Positions 61,867-64,000 of a stretch of 64,000 nucleotides of DNA are shown here, piece after piece. The position numbers were made by a program, and so were the translations under genes. Positions within the stretch are counted from its first letter, which is position 1. Every line of letters starts with the position of its first letter. The DNA lies in contig DAIDHB010000158.1 of assembly GCA_027452145.1 (NCBI GenBank), positions 1 to 64,000 of the forward strand. The letters are read 5' to 3'. The DNA is from Planctomycetales bacterium. Lineage in GTDB: Bacteria > Planctomycetota > Planctomycetia > Isosphaerales > Isosphaeraceae. The notes below the pieces were generated by a model, which saw only the letters and a program-made list of their open reading frames with translations, was not told the DNA's origin and searched no databases.

Positions 61867-63564
61867 ATGAACGCTCCCACCGACTACTCGTCTTCCCTGA
61901 CCGCCGAGGATCCGGCCTTTGCCCGACGATCCGACCTGGACGCCCTGCGGGCCGTGGCCATGCTACTGGGGATCGTCTTGCACGGCTCGATGTCGTTCTT
62001 TCAGATGGCCTGGGTCGTCGCGGACCGCCGGCAGAATCCGGCTTTCAGTATCGTCTTCTCGGCCATCCACGGCTTCCGGATGCCAGTCTTCTTTGTGATG
62101 AGCGGCTTCTTCAGCGCGATGCTCCTGCACCGTCGCGGCCGCGGGGCGCTGGTCAAGCATCGGTTCCGCCGGGTGTTCCTCCCCTTGCTACTCGGGATGG
62201 TCACCATCGTCCCGGCCACGAACGTGATCTCCACCATGGCGGTGTCGTCGGCGTCCCCGAGGCCCGCCGGCGCGTCGCCGAGCGGGGACATCTGGGCGGC
62301 CGCGGCCGCGGGCGACCTCGGCGCAATCGAGCGGCACCTGGCAGGAGGGGCAGACGTCAACGGCGTAGGGGGTGAATACCACTCAACGCCGTTAATGCGG
62401 GCGGCGCTCGCCGGTCGCGCGAAGGCCGTCGATCTGCTCCTCCGCCGGGGCGCGGACGTGAACGCTCACGGGCAGGACGGCGGGACGCCCTTGCACGCCG
62501 CGGCGTTCCTGGGCCAGGAGAAGATCGTCGAGGTGCTCGTTCGCAATGGCGCCAACGTCAGCGCCGCGAACACGCGGGGCGACACGCCGCTGTCGGTCGC
62601 GACCATTGACGAGGCGACCACGCAATCCCTCGCGTCGCTCATCGGGGTCAAGTTGGACGGGAAAGGGCTGGGCACCCGCAAGGCCGCGATCGCGGACCTC
62701 CTGCGCCAGCGGGGCGCGGCGGAGGGCAGGAAGACGGGCGTGGCAGATCTCCTGATGCAGTTGCCCCTCTTCGCGCACCTCTGGTTTCTCTGGTTTCTCT
62801 GGTGGCTGGTGCTCGGGCTCGCCGCCGTCTCCGCCCTTGGCGCATGGCTGCCGCCGATCCGGCTGCCCGCGTGGCTGGTCCTCTCGCCTGCCCGATGGCT
62901 CTGGCTCGTCCCCCTGACGATGATCCCCCAGGCGTTCGTCCCGGCCGCGGGGACTGTCCTGGCCTTCGGGGTGGAGGGCTCCAGCGGCTTCCTGCCGATC
63001 CCCCACGTCTTTGCCTTCTACGCGATATTCTTCGGCTTCGGGGCGCTGTATTACGGGTACGACAACCGCCCCGGTCGCGTCGGCGAGCGCTGGTGGCTGC
63101 CGCTTTCTATCGCGCTCCTGGTCGTTTTCCCCCTGGGGATGGTCTTCGCGGCGGGAGGGTCTGGACCCTTGAGCGTCGCGCTCGACCTGCCGTGGCGCCG
63201 GGCGCTCACGATCTTCTTGCGAGCGGCCTACCCGTGGCTCATGACGTTCGGTCTCATGGGGTTGTTCCGGCGGTTCTGTCCGGTCGAGAGCCCGACGATG
63301 CGTTACCTGTCGGATTCGGCCTACTGGCTCTACATCGCACATCTGCCGCTGATCATCGCCGCCCAGTACGTGGTGCGGGACTGGCCCTTGCCGGCCCTCG
63401 CGAAGTTCCTGTTCGTCGTCGCGGTCGTGACCTCTTTTCTGTTGTGGTCGTACCAGAACCTGGTGCGCTACACCTGGCTGGGGCGCTTCCTGAACGGGCC
63501 GCGTGTCCGGCCCGCGCGGGCCGGTGCGCCCGCGGTCGTCAGATTCGGGTCCAACCGAACATAA
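61867..63564 (+). CDS. Membrane acyltransferase with internal ankyrin repeats
   Basis: 565 residues. The acyltransferase-3-like N-terminus is RRSDLDALRAVAMLLGIVLH, followed by GFRMPVFFVMSGFFSAMLL; the catalytic-type His is at 39. After about three helices, residues 140-290 form ankyrin repeats (LAGGADVNGVGG, DLLLRRGADVNAHGQDGGTP, IVEVLVRNGANV). The membrane domain then resumes (LWFLWWLVLGLAAVSALGAW) to the C-terminal helices (WLYIAHLPLIIAAQ). The reading frame runs through without a break, so the insertion is coding. A TTG at 61864 has better spacing from GGAGGG and is an alternative start. Substrate unknown; the ankyrin block probably binds a protein partner on the cytoplasmic side. Confidence 0.88.
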   Translation: MNAPTDYSSSLTAEDPAFARRSDLDALRAVAMLLGIVLHGSMSFFQMAWVVADRRQNPAFSIVFSAIHGFRMPVFFVMSGFFSAMLLHRRGRGALVKHRFRRVFLPLLLGMVTIVPATNVISTMAVSSASPRPAGASPSGDIWAAAAAGDLGAIERHLAGGADVNGVGGEYHSTPLMRAALAGRAKAVDLLLRRGADVNAHGQDGGTPLHAAAFLGQEKIVEVLVRNGANVSAANTRGDTPLSVATIDEATTQSLASLIGVKLDGKGLGTRKAAIADLLRQRGAAEGRKTGVADLLMQLPLFAHLWFLWFLWWLVLGLAAVSALGAWLPPIRLPAWLVLSPARWLWLVPLTMIPQAFVPAAGTVLAFGVEGSSGFLPIPHVFAFYAIFFGFGALYYGYDNRPGRVGERWWLPLSIALLVVFPLGMVFAAGGSGPLSVALDLPWRRALTIFLRAAYPWLMTFGLMGLFRRFCPVESPTMRYLSDSAYWLYIAHLPLIIAAQYVVRDWPLPALAKFLFVVAVVTSFLLWSYQNLVRYTWLGRFLNGPRVRPARAGAPAVVRFGSNRT

Positions 63565-63640
63565 GATCCATTATCGGACGTTGTCGGAGGCCGACTACGC
63601 GACGACCCTGTCCTCAGGGCACTCGACGTTGAGTGCTGGC

Positions 63641-64000
63641 TCAATGGCGATACCGGGCCGACCAGCGTGCCATTCCGAGATGCGGTGTCAGGTGGGCGCT
63701 GTCGCCCGGATCCGGTGTCCGCCGATTGCCGTCACGGTAGGGTTCGACCATCCTGATGCTCAGGGGCAATCGTTCGGCGATCTCCCTGGTCTCCAGGCCC
63801 TCGACGATCGGGCGACAGCGCGGCGGTGCGGTCCGCGACCCGCTGCTCCCGTTCTGCGTTGATTGTCTTCAGCTCGTTCTCTGTTCCGGTCCGGTCGGTA
63901 ACATCATCGATGGCGAGCAGGATCTGATTCTGTCGTCCTCCCTGTCGCGAAATCATGCGTGCATCGAGCGTCATGGTGCGCGTGCCCAGTTCCTTGAATG
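63641..64000 (-). pseudogene. Broken PAS/kinase-like and LuxR-HTH remnant
   Basis: On the minus strand the right edge reads FKELGTRTMTLDARMISRQG and then QILLAIDDVTDR, like the PAS segment of CheB/CheR-type hybrid kinases, into a coiled stretch (AEREQRVADRT). That frame ends at 63732 without a domain. In the +1-shifted frame from about 63830 the sequence reads IVEGLETREIAERLPLSIRM, followed by VEPYR, a typical LuxR-family helix-turn-helix, ending at a stop near 63641. One frameshift would join them. The beginning lies outside the window. Either a pseudogene or a sequence error; I favour decay. Confidence 0.5.

Noticed and set aside
1-64000. tRNA, rRNA, CRISPR arrays, complete insertion sequences
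   Set aside because: None recognised by eye; no transposase motif and no regular repeat-spacer pattern.

Overview
This window looks like a chromosomal segment from a high-GC planctomycete, most likely close to the family Isosphaeraceae. The placement is inferred from content, not from a marker gene. The evidence is three secreted proteins whose N-terminus carries an E-x-L-E-x-R-x-L-L motif (known from planctomycete surface proteins), a Ser/Thr kinase with WD40 repeats, an ECF sigma factor with a membrane-anchored tail, a CRTAC1-type FG-GAP protein, many ExbB/ExbD genes, and intergenic DNA full of short palindromic repeats. I saw no tRNA, rRNA, CRISPR array or complete insertion sequence.

Layout. 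0-2.5 kb: a BON-domain protein cut by the left edge, convergent with a membrane acyltransferase. 3.2-9.1 kb: a flagellar block flhA-flhF-flhG-fliA, with a heptamer-repeat element between flhA and flhF. 9.3-10.0 kb: a secreted protein of unknown function. 10.1-19.5 kb (minus strand): a run of eight genes encoding two unknown membrane proteins, a truncated acyl-carrier-like protein, a P-loop GTPase with a transmembrane segment and a C-terminal C2-like domain, a protein resembling GTPase-associated protein 1, a SAM methyltransferase, a small membrane protein and a thioredoxin-fold protein. This is the best candidate for an undescribed system. 20-24 kb: pyruvate kinase and five small, mostly uncharacterised genes. 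24.4-30.3 kb (minus): kinase-WD40, a DUF1573-like secreted protein and a heparan-glucosaminide-acetyltransferase-like membrane protein. 30.5-34.3 kb: exbB-exbD-exbD divergent from a receiver-HATPase regulator. 34.5-45.6 kb (minus): nadK, dxs, a polyprenyl synthase and xseB, then xseA. A 4.8-kb PKD/Ig/TIGR03118-type surface protein gene separates xseB from xseA. 45.7-50.5 kb: a DUF4396 protein divergent from a Tat-exported copper-storage-like protein, a class C beta-lactamase-like hydrolase, two small paralogues, and the ECF sigma factor. 50.8-56.8 kb: two more motif-bearing secreted proteins (one a CAP-domain protein behind a strong sigma-54-type promoter) flanking a phosphohexomutase. 56.9-61.4 kb (minus): CRTAC1-like lipoprotein, a membrane-embedded spermidine-synthase-like protein and YjbQ, apparently one operon. 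61.9-63.6 kb: an acyltransferase with ankyrin repeats spliced into its membrane domain. The right edge holds a broken PAS-kinase/LuxR fragment.

How the parts work together: the flagellar block gives export-gate (FlhA), polar-placement (FlhF/FlhG) and late-gene sigma (FliA) functions. dxs plus the prenyl synthase give the entry and chain-elongation steps of isoprenoid synthesis, and xseA/xseB form exonuclease VII. ExbB and the two ExbDs would form a proton-driven inner-membrane motor. Intergenic space is dominated by several distinct families of inverted repeats. Two heptamer arrays start inside the stop codon of the gene before them, and one palindrome lies inside the pyruvate kinase reading frame.
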